64,000 bases of DNA from Pelomonas sp966111775 (GTDB lineage Bacteria; Pseudomonadota; Gammaproteobacteria; Burkholderiales; Burkholderiaceae_C): the NCBI GenBank assembly GCA_966111775.1, contig CBHWBD010000003.1, positions 5,846 to 69,845 of the forward strand. Reading direction: 5' to 3'. Positions 25,660 to 32,760 of this stretch are shown one piece after another. The notes under the pieces are model-generated. The model was not told the DNA's origin and ran no database searches. It worked only from the letters and a program-made list of their open reading frames with translations. The translations under genes were made by a program, and so were the position numbers. Within the stretch, counting starts at the first letter, position 1, and each line of letters opens with the position of its first letter.

Positions 25660-26148
25660 ATGCTCGAAGTTCAAGTGGACTTGAAGTCAAGCCCCGATCA
25701 ACCGACCGCGCCGCTGACCATCGGCCAGTTGGCCAAGCGCTCGGGCGTGGCGACCAGCGCCCTGCGCTTCTACGAGGCCGAGGGCCTGATCGCCGGCAGC
25801 CGCAGCGCCGGCGGGCATCGCCAATACCCCCGGCATGTGCTGCGCCGCGTGGCCTTCATCCGCGCCGCCCAGGTGGTGGGGCTGACGCTGCCACAGATCA
25901 AGGCGGCCCTGGCCACCCTGCCCCAGGGCCGCACGCCGACCAAGGCCGACTGGACGCGGCTGTCGGCTGGCTGGGCACCGCTGCTGGACGAGCGCATCGC
26001 CGCCCTGCAGCAGCTGCGCGAAAGGCTGACCGGCTGCATCGGCTGCGGCTGCCTGTCGCTGAAGGCCTGCGCCCTCTACAACCCCGAGGACGTCAAGCGC
26101 GGCGAGGGTGCGGGGGCCAGGCTTCTGCGCATCGAAACCGCGACTTGA
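25660..26148 (+). CDS. soxR: Redox-sensitive transcriptional activator SoxR
   Basis: 162 residues if started at ATG 25660. MerR-family winged helix (LTIGQLAKRSGVATSALRFYEAEGLI), dimerisation helix, and the C-terminal [2Fe-2S] motif CIGCGCLSLKAC with cysteines at residues 126, 129, 131 and 137, matching SoxR exactly in spacing. It activates targets when the cluster is oxidised by redox-cycling drugs or nitric oxide. The ATG lies before the SoxR box, so the box would be inside the coding region; GTG 25675 or TTG 25681 are alternative starts that remove most or all of the extra residues, and E. coli SoxR also has a short N-terminal tail. No SoxS-like gene is present. Confidence 0.92.
   Translation: MLEVQVDLKSSPDQPTAPLTIGQLAKRSGVATSALRFYEAEGLIAGSRSAGGHRQYPRHVLRRVAFIRAAQVVGLTLPQIKAALATLPQGRTPTKADWTRLSAGWAPLLDERIAALQQLRERLTGCIGCGCLSLKACALYNPEDVKRGEGAGARLLRIETAT
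25661..25691 (-). promoter_or_regulatory. SoxR-type promoter and operator
   Basis: The perfect inverted repeat TTCAAGT-GG-ACTTGAA is at 25670-25685. Read on the minus strand, TTGACT (-35) precedes it and GAGCAT (-10) follows, separated by exactly 19 bases, the over-long spacer typical of SoxR/MerR promoters. The sequence is close to known SoxR boxes (CCTCAAGTTAACTTGAGG in E. coli; the Pseudomonas form also overlaps a TTGAC -35). The promoter faces the questin-oxidase-like gene. Confidence 0.8.
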
Positions 26149-26190
26149 CCCCTTGGCGACGTTGGGCTGTCACTTCCGGGCGAAAATCCC

Positions 26191-26202
26191 CGGGTTAACC
26201 CG
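26191..26202. promoter_or_regulatory. Palindrome upstream of fpr
   Basis: A perfect 12-base palindrome CGGGTTAACCCG, 15 bases upstream of the fpr start. It shares only the GTTAAC core with SoxR boxes. It may be an operator or be incidental. Confidence 0.35.
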
Positions 26203-26216
26203 TCAAAAACACCGCC

Positions 26217-26993
26217 ATGAGTGCCTTCCACGAAGAGACCGTCCTGACCGTCCATCACTGGACCGACCGCCTGTTCAGCTTCACGACGACGCGCGACCAG
26301 GCCCTGCGCTTCTCCAACGGCCACTTCACGATGATCGGCCTCAAGGGCGAGAACGGCAAACCGTTGCTGCGCGCCTACAGCATCGTCAGCGCCAACTACG
26401 AGGAACAGCTCGAGTTCCTCAGCATCAAGGTGCCGGACGGCCCGCTGACCTCGAAGCTGCAGCACATCAAGCCGGGCGACAAGATCGTCGTCGGCCGCAA
26501 GCCCACGGGCACCCTGCTGATCGACTACCTGCTGCCGGGCAAGACCCTCTATCTGCTGGGCAGCGGCACGGGCCTGGCCCCCTTCATCAGCATCGTGCGC
26601 GACCCCGAGACCTACGAGCGCTTCGAGAAGGTCGTGATCGTGCACGGCGTGCGCCACATCAACGAGCTGGCCTATCACGACCACCTCACCGTCGACCTGC
26701 ACCAGCACGAGTTCCTCGGCGAGTTCGCCAGCGAGCAGTTGCTCTACTACCCGACGGTCACCCGCGAGCCCTACAAGAACATGGGCCGCATCACCGACCT
26801 GATCCAGACCGGCAAGCTGCAGGCCGACCTGGGCCTGCCGCCGCTGGACCCCGAGAACGACCGCATCATGCTGTGCGGCAGCCCGGCCCTGCTGAAGGAC
26901 ATGCAGGAGATGCTGGAGATCCGCGGCTTCAAGGAAGGCAGCACGACGACGCCCGGTGACTACGTCATCGAGCGGGCCTTCGTGGAGAAATGA
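26217..26993 (+). CDS. fpr: Ferredoxin/flavodoxin-NADP+ reductase
   Basis: 258 residues, the standard length for bacterial Fpr. FAD-binding motif RAYSIVSANYEE (R-x-Y-S), LSIKVPDGPLTSKL, and the NADP-binding GSGTGLAPFISIVRDP followed by VHGVRHINELAY. The MLCGSPALLKDMQEML segment and the C-terminal end ERAFVEK are also typical. It exchanges electrons between NADPH and ferredoxin or flavodoxin and in many proteobacteria belongs to the oxidative stress response, which fits its position 68 bases after soxR on the same strand. A 12-base palindrome precedes it. A repeat element (copy B) starts 4 bases after its stop. Confidence 0.93.
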   Translation: MSAFHEETVLTVHHWTDRLFSFTTTRDQALRFSNGHFTMIGLKGENGKPLLRAYSIVSANYEEQLEFLSIKVPDGPLTSKLQHIKPGDKIVVGRKPTGTLLIDYLLPGKTLYLLGSGTGLAPFISIVRDPETYERFEKVVIVHGVRHINELAYHDHLTVDLHQHEFLGEFASEQLLYYPTVTREPYKNMGRITDLIQTGKLQADLGLPPLDPENDRIMLCGSPALLKDMQEMLEIRGFKEGSTTTPGDYVIERAFVEK

Positions 26994-26996
26994 AGG

Positions 26997-27123
26997 CCCC
27001 TCGCCCAGTCTTGCCGCGCTGAACGCGGGCAAGCCTGGTCGGTCCCCCGAGGGGACGGCGATGCAAGCGGCATTGAGCCGCTTGCACATCGCCTGCGGGC
27101 CGGCTAGGGGCGGCCCGGCGCCA
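26997..27123 (+). repeat. Intergenic repeat, copy B
   Basis: Outer inverted arms CCCCTCG (26997-27003) and CGAGGGG (27048-27054); between them a second hairpin with arms CTTGCC/GGCAAG. A third hairpin has 9-base arms GCAAGCGGC (27063-27071) and GCCGCTTGC (27077-27085) with a 5-base loop. A GGGCCGGCTAGGGGCGGCCC-like tail follows. It lies directly after the fpr stop. Copy C at 56612 has the same layout. Confidence 0.85.
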
Positions 27124-27145
27124 GTCCGCGCCAAACAGCGCGCGG

Positions 27146-27979
27146 CTACATCCCTTTGAACAGATGCGTATAGCTGCGGCTGACCTCGAGCTTCTCGGTC
27201 AGGCCGCGCACGCCCACCATCTGGCGGCCGCGGAAGTCGCGGGTGATGCCGTCGATGGCGCGGGCATTGACCAGGGTCGAGCGGTGGATCTGCCAGAACA
27301 GCTGGGGGTCCAGCTCGTCCACCAGCTCCTTGATGGGCTTGCGGATCAGGGCCTCGATCTTGGCCGTCTGCACGCGCGTGTATTTCTCGTCGCTGATGAA
27401 GAAGAGCACGTCCTCGACCGGAATCATCTGGATGGCCTGGCCGACGGTGGCCTGGATCCACTGCAGATAGGCCGGCTTGCCCGTCGGGTTCATCTGGCCG
27501 GACAGCTTGTGCAGCAGCTGCTGCAGCGGCACCGGCGCGCTGTCGCTGAAGTCGCCGGCCGGCGCCTCGCGCTGGGCCAGGCGCTTCTTGATGCGCGCCA
27601 CCGTCAGCTGCAGGCGCTCGCGCTCGGCGGGCTTCAGCACATAGTCGGCCACGCCCTGCTCGAAGGCCTCGACGGCGTACTGGTCGTAGGCGGTGATGAA
27701 GACAATCTCGGGCACCAGCCAGGCCTCGTCCTCGGGCCCTTCATCTCCCATTTGGGCGATCTGGCGGGCCGCCTCCACGCCGGTCAGGCCGGGCATGCGG
27801 ATGTCGAGGAAGACCAGGTCGGGCTTGTGCTCCTTGGTCAGCTCGACGGCCTCGAGGCCGTTCTTGGCCTCGGCCACGATGTCCAGCTCGGGCCAGACCT
27901 CGGTCAGTCGGGCGCGCAGCTGCTCGCGCATCAGTCTTTCGTCGTCGGCCAGAACGGCGCGGATGGGTGCATTGCTCAT
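27146..27979 (-). CDS. LytTR-family response regulator
   Basis: 277 residues. Receiver domain (1-130): acidic pair DD at 12-13, phospho-acceptor D59 in LVFLDIRMPG, conserved Thr in FITAYDQYA, and Lys in YVLKPAE. An insert of about 12 acidic residues (MGDEGPEDEAWLVP) lies between helix 3 and strand 4, which is unusual. The C-terminal 100 residues form a LytTR DNA-binding domain (PVEDVLFFISDEKYTRVQT, FWQIHRSTLVNARAID, KLEVSRSYTHLFKGM). It is the last gene of an operon with a LytS-like kinase and a small membrane protein (21 bases after the latter). Confidence 0.92.
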   Translation of the reverse strand: MSNAPIRAVLADDERLMREQLRARLTEVWPELDIVAEAKNGLEAVELTKEHKPDLVFLDIRMPGLTGVEAARQIAQMGDEGPEDEAWLVPEIVFITAYDQYAVEAFEQGVADYVLKPAERERLQLTVARIKKRLAQREAPAGDFSDSAPVPLQQLLHKLSGQMNPTGKPAYLQWIQATVGQAIQMIPVEDVLFFISDEKYTRVQTAKIEALIRKPIKELVDELDPQLFWQIHRSTLVNARAIDGITRDFRGRQMVGVRGLTEKLEVSRSYTHLFKGM

Positions 27980-28000
27980 AGCCGACGATGCTAGTCCAGA

Positions 28001-28405
28001 TCAGACCGGCGTCGTCGAACGGGCGGCGTTGGCGCGGCGACGGTTGCGCAGCACGACGAAGAACAGCAGGCCGAGCAGGATCAGCGGCGAACCGAGGACC
28101 GCGCCGACGCCGAGCAGGCTGGCAACCACCAGGGCCAGCACGCCGCCAACGACGACCAGCGGCAGGGCCACGCCGAGCAGCAGCACCAGGGGCAGCACGA
28201 CGACGCAGATCACGCCGGCGACGAAGAGGCCGATGCTGGCACCCAGCCAGTCGCCGAAGTCGCTGCCGCCGAGGAAGAACTCGCCATCATCCAGCACGAT
28301 GTGCATGTCGGAGCCATGGTGGTGCAGCAGCGCGAAGCCACCGAACATCGCCATCAGGACCATCAGCGCGGTGCCGATGAACAGGATCTTGAACAAGGTT
28401 TTCAT
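28001..28405 (-). CDS. Small multi-helix membrane protein of the LytS/LytTR operon
   Basis: 134 residues. First helix at residues 3-27 (FKILFIGTALMVLMAMFGGFALL), then a short exposed loop with HHHGSDMHIVLDDGEFFLGGSDFGDW (three His and several acidic residues, possibly metal-binding), then two to three long hydrophobic segments rich in Val, Leu and Gly (about 58-118), and a basic tail RNRRRANAARS on the cytoplasmic side. The family is not recognised. Its ATG overlaps the kinase stop (ATGA 28402-28405), and it sits between kinase and regulator, so an accessory role in that pathway is likely. Confidence 0.75.
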   Translation of the reverse strand: MKTLFKILFIGTALMVLMAMFGGFALLHHHGSDMHIVLDDGEFFLGGSDFGDWLGASIGLFVAGVICVVVLPLVLLLGVALPLVVVGGVLALVVASLLGVGAVLGSPLILLGLLFFVVLRNRRRANAARSTTPV

Positions 28406-29838
28406 GCTGACGCTCCTTCGTCGTTGCGGCTGCGATAGGGCACGGTGATCGTGACGACCGTGCCGCTGGGTTGGTTCTCGGTGACGGTGACGCTGGCGCG
28501 GGCGCCGTGCAGCAGTTGCAGGCGTTCGCGGATGTTGGCCAGGCCCACGCCGGTGCCTGAGGTGGCGGCGCGGCCGAAGCCCAGGCCCGTGTCGGCGACC
28601 GTGACGGCCAGCTTGCCATGCACGATCTCGGCCTTGACCTTGAGGCTGCCGCCCTCGGCCTTGGGCTCCAGGCCATGCTTGATGGCGTTCTCCACCAGGC
28701 CCTGGATCATCATGGGCGGGAATTCGGCGGACAGCAGGCCCTCGGGCACGTCGATCTCGGTCTGCAGGCGCTCTTCCATGCGCATCTTCAGGATCTCGAG
28801 ATAGGGCCGGATGACGGCCAGCTCGCGGCCCAGGTCGCGCACGGCACCGCTGGCGTTCGCCTCGCGCATGGTGGGCATGGAGGCCCGCAGCAGCGCGATG
28901 AGGTTCTTCTGCATCTGGCTGGCGCGTGGCGGGTCGACCTCGATGAGGTGGTCGATGGAGGCCAGGGTGTTGAACAGGAAGTGGGGCTCGACCTGCGCCT
29001 GCATGGCGGCCATGCGGGCCTCGATAACCTGGCGCTTCAGGGCCTCGCTCTCGGCGTTCTCGGTGGCCTGCGCGGCCTTGACCTCGGCCTGGATGCGGCC
29101 CTTGTACATGGCCTTGATGACGGCCGAGGCCAGGATCCACAGGGTTGCCAGGTCGACCAGGGAGTCGCCGGCATGCACGATGGTGACGCGGCGGCGGCTC
29201 TGGGCGTCGGCGGCTTCCTCGGCGGCTTCCTGCAGCGCGGCCTGGGCCTCGGCGGCGGCCTGCTGGGCATCCTTGACCTCCTCGGCCTCCTGCTTGAGCT
29301 GGCTGAGCTGCTCCTTGGCCTGGTCGATGGCGGCGCGGATGTCCTCGGGGCGGGTGCTCTTGGGGAAGTCCAGGGAGATGGCCGGCGCGTCGTCGGCCTT
29401 GGGCTCGCCGTCGTCGCCCTCGGTGCCGCTGGCGGCCGAGGCCGCGGGGCGCACCGGCTGGATGCGCACGCCGCGCTCGTCGATCTTGACCTCGTAGTGG
29501 ACGCCCTTGTCGGCCGCCTTCCTGCCGGCCTTGTCGACAGCCTTGCGGGCCTGCTCGACGGCCTTGCGGGCTTCGGCCTCGGCCTTGGCCTTGCGGCGCT
29601 CGGCGCCATGGTCGTGGTCCTCGACCTGCTCGCTGATGCGCCAGGTGAAGGGGGGCAGGTTCTTCAGCACGTTGACGCCGATCAGCAGGGCCAGCGACAG
29701 CAGCACGAAGCGCTTCCAGCTGATGCCGACCAGCCAGCCGGCATAGATGTGGAAGTAGCGCACCACCGTGGTGGAAAAACGCTGCCAGCGCTCGATCCAG
29801 AGCTTTTGCTGGGGGCTGGGGGAGAAGGAGGGAGTCAT
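28402..29838 (-). CDS. LytS/YehU-type sensor histidine kinase with large charged sensor region
   Basis: 478 residues from ATG 29838. First membrane helix near 42-60 (FVLLSLALLIGVNVL), then about 150 residues rich in Ala, Lys, Glu and Gln that look like coiled coils (KAKAEAEARKAVEQARKAVDKAG; QLKQEAEEVKDAQQAAAEAQ), then a second helix near 215-235 (LATLWILASAVIKAMY). The cytoplasmic half is a His_kinase domain: QVEPHFLFNTLASIDHLIE with the phospho-His, followed by a GHKL ATPase (VENAIKHG N-box, DTGLGFG, GTGVGLANIRERL). All catalytic boxes are intact. It is the first gene of the operon with the small membrane protein and LytTR regulator. Confidence 0.9.
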   Translation of the reverse strand: MTPSFSPSPQQKLWIERWQRFSTTVVRYFHIYAGWLVGISWKRFVLLSLALLIGVNVLKNLPPFTWRISEQVEDHDHGAERRKAKAEAEARKAVEQARKAVDKAGRKAADKGVHYEVKIDERGVRIQPVRPAASAASGTEGDDGEPKADDAPAISLDFPKSTRPEDIRAAIDQAKEQLSQLKQEAEEVKDAQQAAAEAQAALQEAAEEAADAQSRRRVTIVHAGDSLVDLATLWILASAVIKAMYKGRIQAEVKAAQATENAESEALKRQVIEARMAAMQAQVEPHFLFNTLASIDHLIEVDPPRASQMQKNLIALLRASMPTMREANASGAVRDLGRELAVIRPYLEILKMRMEERLQTEIDVPEGLLSAEFPPMMIQGLVENAIKHGLEPKAEGGSLKVKAEIVHGKLAVTVADTGLGFGRAATSGTGVGLANIRERLQLLHGARASVTVTENQPSGTVVTITVPYRSRNDEGASA

Positions 29839-30008
29839 GGCCGGTTTGTCGTCGTTGGGGCCACTGTAAGCAGGCGGCCCGGGCGGCGTGGGGTCGAAGC
29901 GACACGCCGGCCCGACCGGGTGACGAACTGCATGGGGGCGCGACAGTCCGCGCGGCCGGGCGTGACAGGGCTGTGACCGCCCTGGCAATACTTCACGGAT
30001 CGCCCAGC

Positions 30009-30032
30009 AAAAAGCCCGCCAAAGGGCGGGCT
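30009..30032 (-). terminator. Rho-independent terminator of the cytochrome b561/YceI operon
   Basis: Stem AGCCCGCC (30013-30020) with GGCGGGCT (30025-30032), 4-base loop; on the minus strand it is followed by five U. It lies 22 bases after the yceI stop at 30055. Confidence 0.88.
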
Positions 30033-30054
30033 CGGAAGGGAAGGCGCGGCCAGC

Positions 30055-30633
30055 TTACTGCTTGACGGCTTCGATCTGGATGACGATGCGGACGCTGTCG
30101 GGGATGCCCGGCAGGCCGTAGTTGACGCCCCACTGGCTGCGCTGGATGGTGCCCTCGAAGTCGCCGCCGCAGACTTCGCGCTTGAGCATGGGGTTCTCGT
30201 AGCAGTTGAAGTTGTTGGCCGTCAGCGTGACCGGGTTGGTCTTGCCGCGCAGGGTCAGCTCGCCGGTGACGCTGGCCAGCTTGTCGCCGTTGAAGCTGAA
30301 CTTGTCGCCGACGAACTTGGCCGTCGGGAACTGCTCGGCGGCGAAGAAGTCGTTGCTCTTCAGGTGGCGGTCGAAGCCCGGCACGCCGCTCGAGATGGAG
30401 TTCATGTCGAGGGTGACCTCGACCTTGCCGGTCTTGGCGGCCTTGTCCAGCGTGACGGTGCCTTCCTTCTTGTCCCAGCGACCACGGTTGGTGCTGGTGC
30501 CGAAGTGCTTGGCCTCGAAGAACACGGTGGTGTGGGTCGGGTCGATGGCGTAGGTGGCGCTCTGGGCCTGGGCCTGAATGTGGGTGACAGCGATGGCGGC
30601 AGTCAGGGCGGTGAGCAGCAGGGCTTTCTTCAT
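30055..30633 (-). CDS. YceI-family periplasmic protein (first copy)
   Basis: 192 residues. Signal peptide at 1-24 (MKKALLLTALTAAIAV then AQAQS). Lipocalin-like YceI barrel: YAIDPTHTTVFFEAKHFGTST, a KTGKVEVTLDMNSISSG block, LKSNDFFAAEQFPTAKFV, GELTLRGKTNPVTL and a C-terminal SVRIVIQIEA. YceI proteins bind polyisoprenoids such as quinones in the periplasm. Two Cys (NCYENP, EVCGGDF) could form a disulfide. It is third in the operon cytochrome b561-yceI-yceI. Its ribosome binding site GGAG directly abuts a run of 11 C (G on the plus strand, 30647-30657). Confidence 0.92.
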   Translation of the reverse strand: MKKALLLTALTAAIAVTHIQAQAQSATYAIDPTHTTVFFEAKHFGTSTNRGRWDKKEGTVTLDKAAKTGKVEVTLDMNSISSGVPGFDRHLKSNDFFAAEQFPTAKFVGDKFSFNGDKLASVTGELTLRGKTNPVTLTANNFNCYENPMLKREVCGGDFEGTIQRSQWGVNYGLPGIPDSVRIVIQIEAVKQ

Positions 30634-30646
30634 CGTGAAGGTCTCC

Positions 30647-30657
30647 GGGGGGGGGGG
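30647..30657. repeat. Homopolymer tract G11 (C11 in the yceI leader)
   Basis: Eleven consecutive G on the plus strand, located in the 48-base gap between the two yceI genes, 14 bases upstream of the downstream start and directly next to its GGAG ribosome binding site. The longest single-base run I noticed in the window. Confidence 0.9.
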
Positions 30658-30681
30658 TGAAGAGGAAGGGAGGAAAAGAGG

Positions 30682-31215
30682 TTACAGGCCAGCGAAAGAC
30701 AACTTGAACTTGACGGTCACATCGTTGGCCACCATGGAGGTGTCGGCCCATTCGCCGTCACCGATCTTGAAGTCCAGGCGCTTGATGCCAACGCTGCCGG
30801 CAGCCACGCCCTGGGCCAGGGTGATGGGCACGACGACGTCATGCGCGGCGCCCTTGATGGTCAGCTTGCCGGCGACGTCGTACTTGCCCGGGCCGGTGGC
30901 CTTGATGCTGCTGGACACAAATGTGGCCTTGCCGTTGCGCTTGGTGTCGAACCAGGGCGAGCCGGCCAGTTCCTTGTCGAAGGCCGGGTCGCCCAGGGAC
31001 ACGCTGCCCAGATCCACCGTGAAGGCGATCTTGCCGGCCTCAGGCTTCTTGGCGTCGAAGTCCAGCTGGGCTTCGAACTTCTTGAACTTGCCGTCGACCG
31101 GCACGCCCATCTGCTTGAAGGTGAAGCCGAGGTCGCTCTTCTCGGGCTGCAGCGTGGCGGCCTGGGCGGCCAGGGCGCTGGTGGCGATCAGCAGGGCGGA
31201 AAACAGGCGTTTCAT
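30682..31215 (-). CDS. YceI-family periplasmic protein (second copy)
   Basis: 177 residues. Signal peptide at 1-20 (MKRLFSALLIATSALAAQA). The YceI barrel is more divergent than in the neighbouring copy: LQPEKSDLGFTFKQMGVPVDGKFKKFEAQLDFD, a DPAFDKELAGSPWFDTKRNGKATFVS block, GKLTIKGAAHDVVVPITL and DVTVKFKLSFAG at the end. It lies 12 bases downstream of the cytochrome b561 gene, the common YceI/b561 partnership; the pair may shuttle quinone-like carriers. Confidence 0.92.
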   Translation of the reverse strand: MKRLFSALLIATSALAAQAATLQPEKSDLGFTFKQMGVPVDGKFKKFEAQLDFDAKKPEAGKIAFTVDLGSVSLGDPAFDKELAGSPWFDTKRNGKATFVSSSIKATGPGKYDVAGKLTIKGAAHDVVVPITLAQGVAAGSVGIKRLDFKIGDGEWADTSMVANDVTVKFKLSFAGL

Positions 31216-31227
31216 GGGAATCCTTGT

Positions 31228-31770
31228 TCAGGCGCGGCCGACACCCATGCGGGCAAGCAGGCCGTCGCGGTCAATGAATTGGTGCTTGAGGGCGGCGGCC
31301 AGATGGCCGGCGACGAGCAGGCCCAGGCCATAGGCGGCGAAGTGGTGAACCAGCTTCAGCGTCTCGGCGAGTTCCTTGTCCTTGCCCACGAAGTCGGGCA
31401 GCGGCAGCACGCCGAACCAGACGATGGGGAAGCCGGCCGCCGAGCTGTAGGCCCAGCCGGTCAGCGGCACGGCGAAGAAGAACAGATAGAGCAGGCTGTG
31501 CGTCAGATGGGCGGCGCGCAACTGCCAGGCCGGCATGGGGATGTCGACCGGCGGGCGGTGGGTCAGGCGCCACAGCAGGCGCAGGGCCGACAAGGCCAGG
31601 ATGGTGACACCGGCCCATTTGTGCCAGTTGTAGAGCTTGAGCCGCGCCGGCGAGAACGGCAGGCCGGTCATGTACAGGCCCACGCCGAAGGCGCCGATGA
31701 TGGCCAGCGCGAGCAACCAGTGCAGTGCGATGGCGACAGGGGTGTAACGGGTGGGGCTCGTCATGGGCAT
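31228..31770 (-). CDS. Cytochrome b561-family membrane protein
   Basis: 180 residues from ATG 31770 (another ATG at 31764). Four membrane helices. Haem-ligand His residues typical of bacterial di-haem b561: ALHWLLALAII in helix 1, NWHKWAGVTIL in helix 2, HLTHSLLYLFFFAVPLTGWAYSSA in helix 3, and LVHHFAAYGLGLLVAGHLAAALKHQFI in helix 4. It probably transfers electrons from quinol to a periplasmic acceptor such as the co-encoded YceI proteins. First gene of the operon; a GAGGAA site lies upstream. The gap to the DMT gene (31771-31866) has no gene. Confidence 0.9.
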   Translation of the reverse strand: MPMTSPTRYTPVAIALHWLLALAIIGAFGVGLYMTGLPFSPARLKLYNWHKWAGVTILALSALRLLWRLTHRPPVDIPMPAWQLRAAHLTHSLLYLFFFAVPLTGWAYSSAAGFPIVWFGVLPLPDFVGKDKELAETLKLVHHFAAYGLGLLVAGHLAAALKHQFIDRDGLLARMGVGRA

Positions 31771-31866
31771 GCAGTGTGTTCCTCGCTGACCGGGCTTCGG
31801 TTCATGGCCCTTGTCGCCAATGTTCAGCGATTTTGAACACGCCAGCCCCTCAGGGGTCAATCCTGT

Positions 31867-32760
31867 TCAGCGCGAGCCTGGTTTCAGTCCCACCAGGAAG
31901 ACCCCGACCATCACCAGCGCCGTGCCGAGCACGATCCAGGCATTCATGGGCTCGCCGAGGATGAAGACGCCCATCAGGATGGTGCTCATGGGGCCCACCA
32001 TGCCGACCTGGGACGACAGCGGCGCGCCGATGCGGGCGATGGCCAGCATCACCATCAGCACCGGCGCCACGGTGCAGGCCGTGGAGTTCAGCAGCGACAG
32101 CCACATCACCGGCTCGGGAACGGCGAAAGCGGCCAGCGGCTTGAGCACGAGGAATTGCGCGATGCACAGCACGCAGGCCACGCTGCTGGCCAGGCCTGCC
32201 AGGCGCATCGAGCCCAGGCGCTGCACCACCTTGCCCGACAGCGCCAGATAGATGGCATAGCTGATGGCGCTGGCGAACACCAGGGCCGCACCGATGGCCG
32301 TGCTCCTGCCTTCGAAGCTCAGCTCGTGCGCGAACACTGCCACGACGCCGGCATAGCTGATGGCCAGCGCGATGACCTGGCGTGCCTGCAATTTGTGATG
32401 AAAGAACACCACCGACAGCAGCAGCACCAAGGTCGGGTTCAGATACAGGATGAGGCGCTCCAGGCTGGCCGAGATATAGGCCAGGCCGGCGAAGTCCAGA
32501 TAGCTGGCCAGGTAGTAGCCGGTGAAGCCCAGCACGGCGATGTCGCGCCAGTCCTGCCGGGTCAGTGACGGCTTGCCCCGCCCTGCCCACCCCGCCATGG
32601 CGAGGAACATGGGCAGGGCCAGCAGCATGCGCCACATCAGCAGCGTGACCGCATCAACGCCGTAGCGGTAGGCCAGCTTGACGATGATGGCCTTGCCGGA
32701 AAAGCCGATGGCGCCCAGCACCGCCAGCAGCAGGCCGGGCCAGAGTGCCTTTGAATTCAT
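31867..32760 (-). CDS. DMT-superfamily (EamA) transporter
   Basis: 297 residues with ten hydrophobic helices in two EamA repeats (5+5). First repeat: LLLAVLGAIGFSGKAIIVKLAY, RMLLALPMFLAMAG, IAVLGFTGYYLASYLDFAGLAYISASLERLILYLNPTLVLLLSVV. Second repeat starts near AIGAALVFASAISYAIYLAL and ends with MGVFILGEPMNAWIVLGTALVMVGVFLVG. No cysteine- or substrate-specific motif is visible; members export or import amino acids and related metabolites. It overlaps the upstream binding-protein gene by ATGA (32757-32760), so both are one unit. Confidence 0.9.
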   Translation of the reverse strand: MNSKALWPGLLLAVLGAIGFSGKAIIVKLAYRYGVDAVTLLMWRMLLALPMFLAMAGWAGRGKPSLTRQDWRDIAVLGFTGYYLASYLDFAGLAYISASLERLILYLNPTLVLLLSVVFFHHKLQARQVIALAISYAGVVAVFAHELSFEGRSTAIGAALVFASAISYAIYLALSGKVVQRLGSMRLAGLASSVACVLCIAQFLVLKPLAAFAVPEPVMWLSLLNSTACTVAPVLMVMLAIARIGAPLSSQVGMVGPMSTILMGVFILGEPMNAWIVLGTALVMVGVFLVGLKPGSR

